This document shows positions 38,023-48,581 of a stretch of DNA of 64,000 nucleotides, one piece after another (position 1 is the stretch's first letter; each line of letters begins with the position of its first letter). Position numbers and translations under genes: made by a program. The stretch is from Ascidia mentula (taxonomy: Eukaryota; Chordata; Ascidiacea; Phlebobranchia; Ascidiidae), in contig OX387198.1 of assembly GCA_947561715.1 (NCBI GenBank), positions 12,524,001 to 12,588,000 of the forward strand. Direction: 5' to 3'. The notes under the pieces are model-generated. The model searched no databases. It worked only from the letters and a program-made list of their open reading frames with translations, and had not been told where the DNA came from.

Positions 38023-38460
38023 CAAAAACAATCTAATTTGGTGTAACAATATCCTTAATAATAATATATTATAAGGAAATAAAACAAAATTTCTTCTCAT
38101 ATGTCACTTAATAATAGGACATTTGAGCCTTCATTCCCACAAAAGACATTGATGGCTGCTGGCAGCGCTTTTTCTTCAGAACATAATATTTTAGACTTGA
38201 CAGCATTTTGACAAGGATATACAAAAACAAATAAATTTACGCTTTGTGCAGCTACTATGTTTATAACAAAGAAGTGCAATAATTTCCTTAACAAAGTACA
38301 AGTAGATTTACATTCTATATTCCGCGTTTTCCTCGTCTTATTTAGTTCGCCGCTGAAAATGCCAGTTAAGACAATTTGCAAACATTTCCCGGTGTCGATC
38401 ATGCGTGAGCGGTTTCAACCAATCACACTCGTGGGTCTCTCTGAAGAGTGACTGTGCCTG
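38023..38460. repeat. Fused copy of PITPNM-intron and gene-A-upstream sequence (unit 2)
   Basis: Equivalent of 32835-33270 in the second tandem unit, with the same fusion point (near 38280), so the fusion predates the tandem duplication. Confidence 0.8.
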
Positions 38461-38570
38461 ACTCTGTCAGCGTTAGTTGATGATTAGTCTCCTTTTTACT
38501 ACAGTAACCACAGGCCTTTGCACTCCTCCACTATGCTGTTATGCGTTTGTAGGTGTTTACTTGGCAGACA

Positions 38571-38795
38571 AATGTATACTTCTTCTTGGACACACCAACA
38601 GTACGGCCACGTCTACCAATTGTTGACGTCAAACAGCCCCATAAATGCTTGGTAGACTAATGTATACTTCTTCTTGGACACACCAACAGTACGGCCACGT
38701 CTACCAATTGTTGACGTCAAACAGCCCCATAAATGCTTGGTAGACTAATGTTTACTTCTTCTTGGACACACCAACGGTACGACCACGTCCACCAA
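38571..38795. repeat. Minisatellite of 88-bp units upstream of gene C
   Basis: About two and a half copies: units start at 38571, 38659 and 38747. Two of them carry the CRE-like palindrome TGACGTCA (38624-38631 and 38712-38719). Gene B has one copy of the palindrome and gene A none. It lies about 450 bases upstream of the gene C start codon. Confidence 0.8.
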
Positions 38796-39250
38796 GCGTA
38801 AGTCTGCAGGAAAATGTGCAAATTGACCATTTATTGAGTGCTTGTTGGTAGAACTTGATTTGCAGTTTGTGAACTTTGTTAACTCAGCGTTAGTTGATGA
38901 TGCCTGCCCGTTTTACTCCAGTAACCACAGACTCTTCACTGGTCCACTATGCTGTTATGTGGAGACAAGTGTTGGTGGTTTACTATCCGCGGAAGTTGTA
39001 CAGATTAATCATGTATTGACATGATGATTGGATAGAACGGCAGCGTTGTTGATATTTACATATAACTTCAGCACCAACTGATGGAGTATATAGAAGGCAA
39101 AAAGCCTTTAAATTGGTAAAATAATAACCTTGAATGCAGAAAACTTATTTTATTAATTAGTTTTTGGCATGTTTTTAACAATCATTCGGTGATAATCTTG
39201 TTTTTATCAACCCTGTAAGTTAAGCAGCAGGTCGCAAAGTATTCAATGCG

Positions 39251-41761
39251 ATGGGCGGCAAGGTCTTGTTTTCATTTTGTTCTGGTTTTGCACTTGGAGC
39301 TGCGATATTATTTTTGCACAACAATGTTGTCAAAGAAAGCACTAAAGTAGGTTGGATAAAATGTCTTGAGATGTTTACTGTGAAGTATGTTTATTATAAC
39401 ACTTGTCTCCCGAGAACCTAGTGGTTGCTGGTTGCCGTTTAAATGGATTTTTTTTGTTTAAACCCCAAAACACTCACAGAAAAACATTTTTTAGGTTGTT
39501 CGACATAATTCAAAAAATAACGAGGTGAGAAACACAACTTCAAGTGAAACAAACCACCCGAGGCAGTCCATTTTAGGTTTACTGGAAACGACTACAGCAG
39601 CCAAGGAAAACACCATTGCTGACAAAGCTGTTTCATTATCAAGCAACAGCTGTGTCAGTCTGATGGAAGTTGTTCAGAGTGAACGCAGGTACACACTACA
39701 AGCTGCTTGTAGAAGATGGAAAAAGGATTTCCAAGGAGTGTCCGAGAAACCAAACACAGGAGCATTATATTCTGTGAAATATAAGGTGACACATGTGATA
39801 ACTGTGCAGCGGATAGTAAACCAACGTTTTTACAGTAAGATGCTTATTTGGTTTAAATTACTGCATGTTGCAATAATCTTAATCTTTACAGCAAGTAAAG
39901 CCAGTATGGAAGTTTATTCGCAATGTTTGAAAAACCGATCGATTTAAGATCAACAAGAGTAAATGAATATCTTTATTTGGGATCCAAGGCACTTGAGCAG
40001 TGCATTTCATTCTGAGATGCACCATCTTTGACATAGAGTAGGCTTTCGGAGTTAAAATTGTCTATTTCGACACAATCAGAAGTTCTACAATGCCTGACGC
40101 ACAGTTCCGTCGATTTTATGTTATTCAAGCGCCGTAAAAGTGTTTCCATTGCCCAGTTGCCTATCCCTCGGTTTCTATCACGGATTGGGTTTGCGTTAGC
40201 CATACATATTGTGTTGAGGTCACGTACGGCGGCAACAATGCGCTTGCATGCCACGGTCGCGTGATGCGTGAAATGTGCCGCAGTCCTTTCCACGTGATTA
40301 TTATTTGTGCGTGTTACTTGAAATGCAATTTACTTCGCTATAAATAAGAAAACACAACACATTGTTTATTAGCAAATCATATTTTTAACGCAATATTCAT
40401 GGGTAAACGCAGTCTGTAAGATTTCACCGCATTTTGATGAGAAAACTCCAGTTCGTGAAAGTTGGAAACCAATGGCGTAAAGCAAAATTATTTGTTGGTG
40501 TTATGTCCAACTGTTGTAACGTTATTATGTTTCCCCGAGCCATCAAGTTATTCTTCCTATGTCCGACTGAAGTTACCCTAGGTGGCACACCCATCAACAT
40601 TTATCGGCGCACGCGTTTATTCAATAATTATACGCTCATTTCTGCTTATGTGCGATTTGCATTTGGTCATTTGTGGTTTAAATTGCGAAACTTTGCAAAA
40701 ATCTACATTCTAACACTAAACCATGCCAGCAATAATTTGAAATGTAAAAAAATGTGAATCTCTTAAATTGATTTTACATGTCAACATGCAACTGTGGTTT
40801 TCAGGTTGCTATTTGCGACATATTCAAATGCGGCTATACAAGTTGGCTCCAGGCTGTCCTCGTTTTCGAAGAATTCTTCAACAATGAAGATTACTTCAAA
40901 CAAAAGATAAATGGTGAAAGGGTAATGAAACTGGCCAACCAAAATACTAGGGTTGGATCACGCAGAAACTCTACCCAGTCCCAACTAGCTTGGGACAACT
41001 CAATCCTAAAGGTGATGTACGATTTTATTTCACCTGTGGCGAATTACAACTTACATGTTAAGGTGTTGTAACAACATATCAAAGGAATCTGCACACAAAT
41101 GTTAGATATGTAAATATGCTTAGCGTCAAACAAGACACACATCCACTCCATACGGGAGTTTCATTCCACTGCATATATTTGTCAACGCCGCACGCGTGAA
41201 CCTATGAAATTTCGAGGTTGTCATCACGTTCTTGTTTGTTTATTGCAGATAATTACCGTCAGAAATCCTTTCAGTCGTTTGGTTTCGGCTTACAATGACA
41301 AGATGAAGCCTGACAGTCCGGGGTTCACGTATTTATATGGTCCTTTATCAAAGAGAATCAACAAAGAGTTTAGACACTTAAGAAGCAATCCTCTCGATCG
41401 GAACCGCACAGACGACGGGACGGCAACGTTCGAAGATTTTTTGAACTTTGTTCTAGCGTCCAAGAAAAAGGATGACCATTGGCAATTTTTTGATACAAAG
41501 TGCAACCCATGTGTGCATCGTTACAACCACATCATGAAGTTCGAATCTTTCAGAGAGGATGTCAGTTATATAAGTGATGCGTTGAAATTGAATGAACATG
41601 ACAGTGAGGTGTTTTTCCCAAAACGCGACTTTAAAAGTAACTTCGCAAAAGTGGAGGAACATTTCGCCAAGATTCCCAAAGATTTGTCGCAGAAAATTTA
41701 CGAACATTATAAGATGGATTTTGAGCTTTTTGGGTACGAGAAACCTCACTGGATTGAATAA
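39251..41761 (+). CDS. Carbohydrate sulfotransferase, HNK-1ST/C4ST superfamily (gene C)
   Basis: Third near-identical member: a type II Golgi PAPS-dependent sulfotransferase of 368 residues. Exons 39251-39346, 39495-39785, 40805-41011 and 41249-41761 join in frame. Anchor at MGGKVLFSFCSGFALGAAI, 5'-PSB at FKCGYTSWLQ, 3'-PSB at TVRNPFSRLVSAYNDK, C-terminus YKMDFELFGYEKPHWIE. Exon 4 is closer to gene A (GYEKPHW) than to gene B (GFEKPHW), hinting at gene conversion among copies. AATAAA is at 41958-41963. Its promoter has the longest 88-bp repeat array, so its regulation may differ from B. Confidence 0.92.
39973..40293 (-). other. Antisense open frame inside intron 2 of gene C
   Basis: A 106-codon frame on minus starts MERTAAHFTHHATV and ends SSALDPK. 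Its stop codon overlaps an AATAAA hexamer. It spans the boundary between sequence shared with A and the extra B/C segment. In B the frame is interrupted by a small length difference. No family is recognised. It could be the last exon of a nested minus-strand transcript, or chance. Confidence 0.25.
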
Positions 41762-42370
41762 AACACGAAACAGTAGTTTCTAGTGCAGAAGGTTTTGAAT
41801 GTAGCTCATACTGCTTACATGTCATTTGCACACTCTACATTTCGTAACCCAATGTCTGTAATGCACATGTAGATGTTGTTTACTTTTTGTGCCGGTTTCG
41901 CGATTAATGCTGTACAACCTGCGTGAAAATAGGGTTGATTTTGCTGTATGTCAAAGCAATAAAGTGTTTGCTGCAAATGATTCTATTTGAAGAAGCGTTG
42001 TTTTTAGTGGTATTGACGATGCCGAATAATAGGCGAAATATATATATCTAAAACAACTGAAAGACAAAGGACTTAGGTTTGCTTGTAAATGGCGAAACGC
42101 GTTTAAAGGAGGCATACATCAGTTGTTGTCATTCAGAGGAATACTTTCTTAAGGTAAACAAGGACAATGATCCCAAAAGGAACATATTTTTTCCTGGCAC
42201 ATGTGCACCCAAGCGACATTCCATATTCACGAAAAGGGGTTAGTTTACAAGGAATTGTTTCAGAATACATGATACGTCAGTGAAAGTAATACAACAGGCC
42301 TAAAAGAGAATAAAACTGACCGTTAGCAAGTGTTCGGCATCTTTAACGCCACATCTTACTGTATCATGTG
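41762..42370. repeat. Truncated third unit of the sulfotransferase array
   Basis: The 3' flank of C matches that of A and B to about 42080, skips about 0.4 kb, then resumes with the 3' flank of the orphan exon (as at 37237-37480) up to TCTTACTGTATC, the last codons and stop of an E-type orphan. Homology ends there. So a third orphan exon was once present or the duplication broke at this point. Confidence 0.75.
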
Positions 42371-42694
42371 AAAATTAAAAGTTAATGATTTTGCTCTTAA
42401 ATTGTGAAGATTTTCCATTACATACAATAAATGTAACGTAAATTGATGGTAGCAAATGATGTGGAAGGTCTATGGGGAATGATAATGGTAAAAATGATGA
42501 TGACTTGTTCTTAAAATATTCTAATTTTGATGATGAGCAGAGCTTAGTTTGGCAGTTTCTATTTTTATATTGATGGATTTGGTAAGTTAGATCAAATACA
42601 AATTGTTTTACTATTTTAAGTATTACTCAAATGATTGTGCCATTGTTGATTCAGTATATGAGGCCATAACTGAAACCTCGATATTTGCCAAGAC

Positions 42695-43510
42695 CAGAGG
42701 GATGTTAGTTGACAAAAAAAAATCGCCAGTTAACAAAAGTTTGAACGCGGGTTACTCGGCCGCCTTACGAGGTAGCGACTTACTTTTTCACACAAAGATA
42801 GATCACAGGCTGAACTTTCCAACGAAACAAAAATCTGGGTCAACATTTTTGCGCTTTATTTTATCATTTAACAAATCCCAATTGGTTTTAGCTTGATTTG
42901 CGTCTTTTGAATTATAAAGCAAAGTCATGTGGAACAATATTTCTTCAATTTCCTTCATACCCTCTGCGGCTACTAATAAACCAACGATAAACATCGATTC
43001 GGCGCGGCGCTTTTTGACTAATCCGCAAATTTGGGGCTAATTTAAATGTCACCCATTCCTTTTCAATTAAAAATGATTTTTATTGTCCCGAATTCATAAC
43101 CAAATTTTCCGAAAATTTCGTTTCGAAAATACCTCTGTGGAGCGCTTTACTGTTGGGGGATCTAAAAATATGGGGGTTATGGTTAATATTCTTCAAATTT
43201 GAGAGGGTGCACGTTTTTTCTCGCGAAAAAGTTTAATATTTTTAGATAGTACAGACACCAAAGAATATCTACCCTTAAGGATTTCAGCGGGAATCGATGT
43301 TTACTTATGGTTATGACATAGCAAACATATCATATTCATATTCGAATATTACTGCAAATTTGTTTTTTTTTTTCTTTCGTTGGAAAGTTCAGCCTGTGAT
43401 CCATCTTTGTGTGAAAAAAGTAAGTCGCTACCTCGTAAGGCGGCCGAGTCACGCGCGTTCAGACTTTTGTTAACTGGCGATTTTTTTTGTCAACTAACAT
43501 CCCTCTGGAT
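42695..43510. mobile_element. Inverted-repeat element with arms of about 130 bp
   Basis: The arm 42695-42833, from CCAGAGGGATGTTAGTTGAC to CTGAACTTTCCAACGAAA, is repeated in inverted orientation at 43375-43510. The 540 bases between encode nothing recognisable. A third, single arm lies at 45577-45710. Structure suggests a long-TIR non-autonomous DNA element; no target duplication was confirmed. Confidence 0.55.
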
Positions 43511-45313
43511 GCAAAAACTCATTTCCGGCCAGTTTCATTACAGCTATATCAGCGTTTTCTGTTGTAAGATGGAACAAGGAAACAAAATGGAAAACAGGAC
43601 ATCCTAAATTACAGCCATTCATGGTGGGAGTCAATTGATTGGATTTTCACATTAGGCTGAGCAGAATACAACTTGGTCGAAAATATTGCCATAACATTTT
43701 TCCACTTTTGTACATGATTGCAATCACCAGATGGTTGTTTTGCTAAAGAGCTAAAGGATGCTGTGGCAATTGGATTATAAACAATTAACTTTTCTTGGGT
43801 TATATTATTTTCTTGTGACAAATGCAAGTTTCATATATGCATTTTGAAATGTTATGCATGACTGCACATGACATAGAAGTGTTGTATCATTTTTTGTTCG
43901 ATTTTTGAGGTCATTTTACTATTTCAGAAATGCAGGAATTAATTTTTTTCATTGAAATTTGTCCCTTTATGGACCGGTGTGACAAATTTGTCACGTTTCA
44001 AAAAAACCCTAACCCCTAACCCCCCACCCCAAATTAAGAATTTTTCTTATGCAGGTATATTAGTCTATCATTGAATCATTACCACACAAAATAAATTTTT
44101 TTCTCTAAATTTAATAATTCTTGTTGTTCGCTTCACTGGCGGTTTTCTTCGCCCAACAACGTCATTATCGGAAAAGCGTTACGCATCACAGCCTAAGCTA
44201 GATCGAAAGCTGTTTTGGCGAACTAGCTTTATATGGGTGGGTTCGGAAGTTATAGTTGAGCGAACTAGCTTCTTTTTGCATATCAGCTGATCGAAAAATA
44301 TGGCGGCAGTCAAGTTTGGTTAGATTTCCGTCACGAATTTGAGTTAAATGTAAGGAAAAATGGGCTGAAACTTGGATATTTTGAATGAATCACCTGAAGA
44401 CAATTGACTGCAAAAGAATGCGGATGCTATGATAGAAATACTATTTTTATGAAGTGTTGTTGCTATGTGTTTGTGTTTCACACCTTCTTACCTCTAGCAC
44501 ACACACAAAACAAATCAATTACCGTTTTCTGAAATAGTGCTTTTTATTAACTATCATGTATGTCCAAAAGCCAGCAAAAAGGAGTAGGTAAAAAGTATTA
44601 AACAAATCTCTTGGTGATAAATTGCAGTAAATCACCACAACCAGTTATAGGTCTGTATGTTTTGAATAGTTCAACGGCGCAAGCTCGCTCGCAAACCATT
44701 TCATGTAAGCAGGGCTCATGAAAAGCAATCAGACCATAACGAGCGAGCTTCGGGCCTGAATTTACAGGAAGATACTTTTACACCGGGTCACAGAGTTTTT
44801 TCCAAACTTGATCCACATATAAGCCTATGTAACATATAAATCTGTGCGAATATTAACGCTACTATTTGGTGTAGTATTTCAACTCAAATTTATAAACGAA
44901 AATAACAGGTGGTTGCCCTGTTTACGCCTAATCATTAAAATTCGCACATATTTCTGTTTTACACATACTTATATGTGGATCAAGTTTGGAAAAAACTTTG
45001 TTTTTTGCTTTTGTTACATCCTGGTCTATTAGCATTCTCTGAGCCGAATATTTGGGCGACCTTTTCGTAGGCAAAGGTAATTATTTGCTTGGAATGACTG
45101 TACTTTTCCAGATCTGTAATTAAACAATCGCTTCTGTTTGACATCAGGTCATTTGTTAAATTCAGAATAAACAAAGTATGCTTGTTTGTGTGGAAACAAA
45201 AGCTAATTTATGCTTGAATCAAACCCAACTTATTCAATGATCAAATGTACGTTATTTGCGCATTCCTATATGTCTGTGCTATATGTAACTAAAAGCTGGT
45301 TGTGGTGCTTTAC
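43244..45313. repeat. Direct duplication of about 2.07 kb, copy 1
   Basis: Aligned with 45442-47513 at an offset of about 2198 bases, nearly identical throughout, from AGATAGTACAGACACC to CTGGTTGTGGTGCTTTAC. It contains a short CCCTAACCCCTAACCCC stretch, a hairpin with AAGCTCGCTCG arms and the foldback at 44795-44996. No coding gene is supported. Confidence 0.85.
44795..44996. repeat. Foldback element with perfect 29-bp arms, copy 1
   Basis: The arm at 44795-44823 (GTTTTTTCCAAACTTGATCC and nine more bases) is exactly complementary to 44968-44996, with weaker pairing continuing inward. The loop is 144 bases. It is compatible with a small MITE, but no target duplication is evident. Confidence 0.7.
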
Positions 45314-45336
45314 TAAAAAGCTGGTTGTGGTGCTTT

Positions 45337-45441
45337 ATGAAGGTAATTGGCAATTTCAAACTTTAATGCAAGGGCAGGCAGTGGAAAGCTTTTGTTGTGC
45401 AGAGCACTTATGTGACCAAGGGCGGTTTTCAGCACTCAAAC
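45337..45441 (+). repeat. Captured fragment of gene F (end of exon 1, intron 1, start of exon 2)
   Basis: Closely matches 48675-48778: the last six bases of exon 1, all of the 60-base intron 1 and the first part of exon 2 of gene F. It lies exactly between the two copies of the 2.07 kb duplication and has no further exons, so it is not functional. Confidence 0.8.
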
Positions 45442-47513
45442 AGATAGTACAGACACCAAAGAATATCTACCCTTAAGGATTTCAGCGGGAATCGATGTTT
45501 ACTTATGGTTATGACATAGCAAACATATCATATTCATATTCGAATATTAATGCAAATTTTTTTTTGATTCTTCTTTCGTTGGAAAGTTCAGCCTGTGATC
45601 TATCGTTGTGTGAAAAAGTAAGTCGCTACCTCGTAAGGCGGCCGAGTCACGCGCGTTCAGACTTTTGTTAACTGGCGATTTTTTTTGTCAACTAACATCC
45701 CTCTGGATGCAAAAACTCATTTCTGGCCAGTTTCATTACAGCTATATCAGCGTTTTCTGTTGTAAGATGGAACAAGGAAACAAAATGGAAAACAGGACAT
45801 TATAAATTACAGCCATTCATGGGAGGAGTCGATTGATTGGACTTTCAGATTAGGCTGAGCAGAATACAACTTGGTCGAAAATATTGCCATAACATTTTTC
45901 CACTTTTGTACATGATTGCAATCACCAGATGGTTGTTTTGCTAAAGATCTAAAGGATGCTGTGGCAATTGGATTATAAACAATTAACTTTCCTTGGGTTC
46001 TATTATTTTCTTGTGACAAATGAAAGTTTCATATGTGCATTTTGAAATGTTATGCATGACTGCACATGACAAAGAAGTGTTGTATCATTTTTTGTTCGAT
46101 TTTTGAGGTCATTTTACTATTTTAGAAATGCAGGAATTAATTTTTTTCATTGAAATTTGTCCCTTTATGGACCGGTGTGACAAATTTGTCACGTTTCAAA
46201 AAAACCCTAACCCCCCACCCCAAATTAATAATTTTTCTTATGCAGGTATATTAGTCTATCATTGAATCATTACCACACAAAAATTTTTTTTTCTCTAAAT
46301 TTAATAATTCTGTCCATACTCTTGTTGTTCGCTTCACTGGCGGTTTTCTTCGCCCAACAACGTCATTATCGGAAAAGCGTTACGCATCACAGCCTAAGCT
46401 AGATCGAAAGCTGTTTTGGCGAACTAGCTTTATATGGGTGGGTTCGGAAGTTATAGTTGAGCGAACTAGCTTCTTTTTGCATATCAGCTGATCGAAAAAT
46501 ATGGCGGCAGTCAAGTTTGGTTAGATTTCCGTCACGAATTTGAGTTAAATGTAAGAAAAAATGGGCTGAAACTTGGATATTTTGAATGAATCACCTGAAG
46601 ACAATTGACTGCAAAAGAATGCGGATGCTATGATAGAAATACTATTTTTATGAAGTGTTGTTGCTATGTGTTTGTGTTTCACACCTTCTTACCTCTAGCA
46701 CACACACAAAACAAATCAATTACCGTTTTCTGAAATAGTGCTTTTTATTAACTATCATGTATGTCCAAAAGCCAGCAAAAAGGAGTAGGTAAAAAGTATT
46801 AAACAAATCTCTTGGTGATAAATTGCAGTAAAACACCACAACCAGTTATAGGTCTGTATGTTTTGAATGGTTCAACGGCGCAAGCTCGCTCGCAAACCAT
46901 TTCATGTAAGCAGGGCTCATGAAAAGCAATCAGACCATAACGAGCGAGCTTCGTGCCAGAATTTACAGGAAGATACTTTTACACCGGGTCACAGAGTTTT
47001 TTCCAAACTTGATCCACATATAAGCCTATGTAACATATAAATCTGTGCGAATATTAACGCTACGATTTCGTGTAGTATTGCAACTCAAATTTATAAACGA
47101 AAATAACAGGTGGTGGCCCTGTTCACGCCCAATCATTAAAATTCGTACATATTTCTGTTTTACACAGACTTATACGTGGATCAAGTTTGGAAAAAACTTT
47201 GTTTTTTGCTTTTGTTACATCCTGGTCTATTAGCATTCTCTGAGCCGAATATTTGGGCGACCTTTTCGTAGGCAAAGGTAATTATTTGCTTGGAACGACT
47301 GTACTTTTCCAGATCTGTAGTTAAACAATCGCTTCTGTTTGACATCAGGTCATTTGTTAAATTCAGAATAAACAAAGTATGCTTGTTTGTGTGGAAACAA
47401 AAGCTAATTTATGCTTGAATCAAACCCAACTTATTCAATGATCAAATGTACGTTATTTGCGCATTCCTATATGTCTGTGCTATATGTAACTAAAAGCTGG
47501 TTGTGGTGCTTTA
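45442..47513. repeat. Direct duplication of about 2.07 kb, copy 2
   Basis: Second copy of 43244-45313. It begins partway into the inverted-repeat element (its single arm at 45577-45710) and ends where an inverted copy of its own middle part starts at 47512. Confidence 0.85.
46996..47197. repeat. Foldback element, copy 2
   Basis: Arms 46996-47024 and 47169-47197 correspond to those at 44795-44996, with one mismatch in the right arm. Confidence 0.65.
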
Positions 47514-47866
47514 CTGCAATTTATCACCAAGAGATTTGTTTAATACTTTTTACCTACTCCTTTTTGCTGGATTTTGGACATACATGATAGTTAATAAAAA
47601 GCACTATTTCAGAAAACGGTAATTGATTTGTTTTGTGTGTGTGCTAGAGGTAAGAAGGTGTGAAACACAAACACATAGCAACAACACTTCAAAAAAATTG
47701 TATTTCTATCATAGCATCCGCATTCTTTTGCAGTCAATTGTCTTCAGGTGATTCATTCCAAATATCCAAATCACAGCCCATTTTTACTTACATTTAAATC
47801 AAATTCGTGATGGAAATCCAACCAAACTTGACTTTGCCGCCATAATTTTCGATCAGCTGATATGCA
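47512..47866 (-). repeat. Inverted copy of 46478-46830 (large palindrome arm)
   Basis: From TACTGCAATTTATCACC to CAGCTGATATGCA this is the reverse complement, with modest divergence, of 46478-46830 and of the equivalent part of copy 1 (about 44277-44630). With 46478-46830 it forms a palindrome with arms of about 355 bases around a 680-base spacer. It is less similar than the two direct copies are to each other, so it is older. Confidence 0.8.
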
Positions 47867-48581
47867 AAGTTTGTAATGATGGCTTGACCATGTAAGGCCG
47901 TTAAGTTATGAAAGCCGATTTGGACTAAATGAAATTGGTAATTGCAATGTAAACATTCAAGTTCATCCAATATCTAAGTTAAGCATTAAAGCAGAACGCC
48001 AGCTTCCAAAAGTATTCATTGTTTAACCGAGAGGTTTCAAAAGTACTTGTTCGTCAATATTTTTAAATTAAACTTTGTCCGTCGTCAGCTTATAAAGTTT
48101 TCCTTGAGTCATAAAAATCACAGGAAACGATCATCAATCTTGTATACTGGTTGCATACTTTTGTGGGCGTTGTTTAACTTTTTGTTATGCGTATGATGCG
48201 CAATGAGTTTTTGTGGCTGACTCACCAAAACAGGAAAGCTAACTATAAGGCACCATTCTGCATGGGTCGTTAGTTAGAGACATGCTGCGGTTTAATAACA
48301 TTATGTGCTGTCAAGTCATTTTCGTTCGTAAAACTTGGTGGACTGCTGATGAACTGGTGAATAAAACAATAATAACAGTTATAGGATAGCCATTTTAAAT
48401 TCTTGTATTGCAAGTTACACTGTTCATGATGAGTTCAATGTTTAAATTTAAAAGGAAGTACCGCTACTTCACAGAAGGCGAGTAACCTGAAAAAACAATC
48501 CTGACCAGGATAATTCTAATATTGTTGATTTATTTGATCATTATATTGTTTGTCACAGGCATGTTTTGCCCGGTCACAAAA
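47867..48581. promoter_or_regulatory. Upstream region of gene F
   Basis: Sequence between the palindrome arm and the gene F start codon. I see no repeat or exon apart from a possible upstream in-frame extension of gene F from 48522. Presumed to hold its promoter. Confidence 0.35.

Larger units (their letters stand above)
35522..40804. repeat. Tandem segmental duplication, unit 2 (5283 bp)
   Basis: Second copy of the unit at 30333-35521, from exon 3 of B to exon 3 of C. It is 94 bases longer, almost all explained by one additional 88-bp minisatellite repeat in the gene C promoter. High similarity over introns and intergenic DNA shows a recent duplication or ongoing gene conversion. Confidence 0.85.

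Noticed and set aside
42803-42994. Minus-strand frame inside the inverted-repeat element
   Set aside because: 63 codons with no similarity to a transposase; not enough to call a gene.
44004-44040. Telomere-like CCCTAACCCCTAACCCC stretch
   Set aside because: Too short and imperfect, present also in the second duplicated copy (shortened), and internal to a gene-dense region; not evidence of a telomere.
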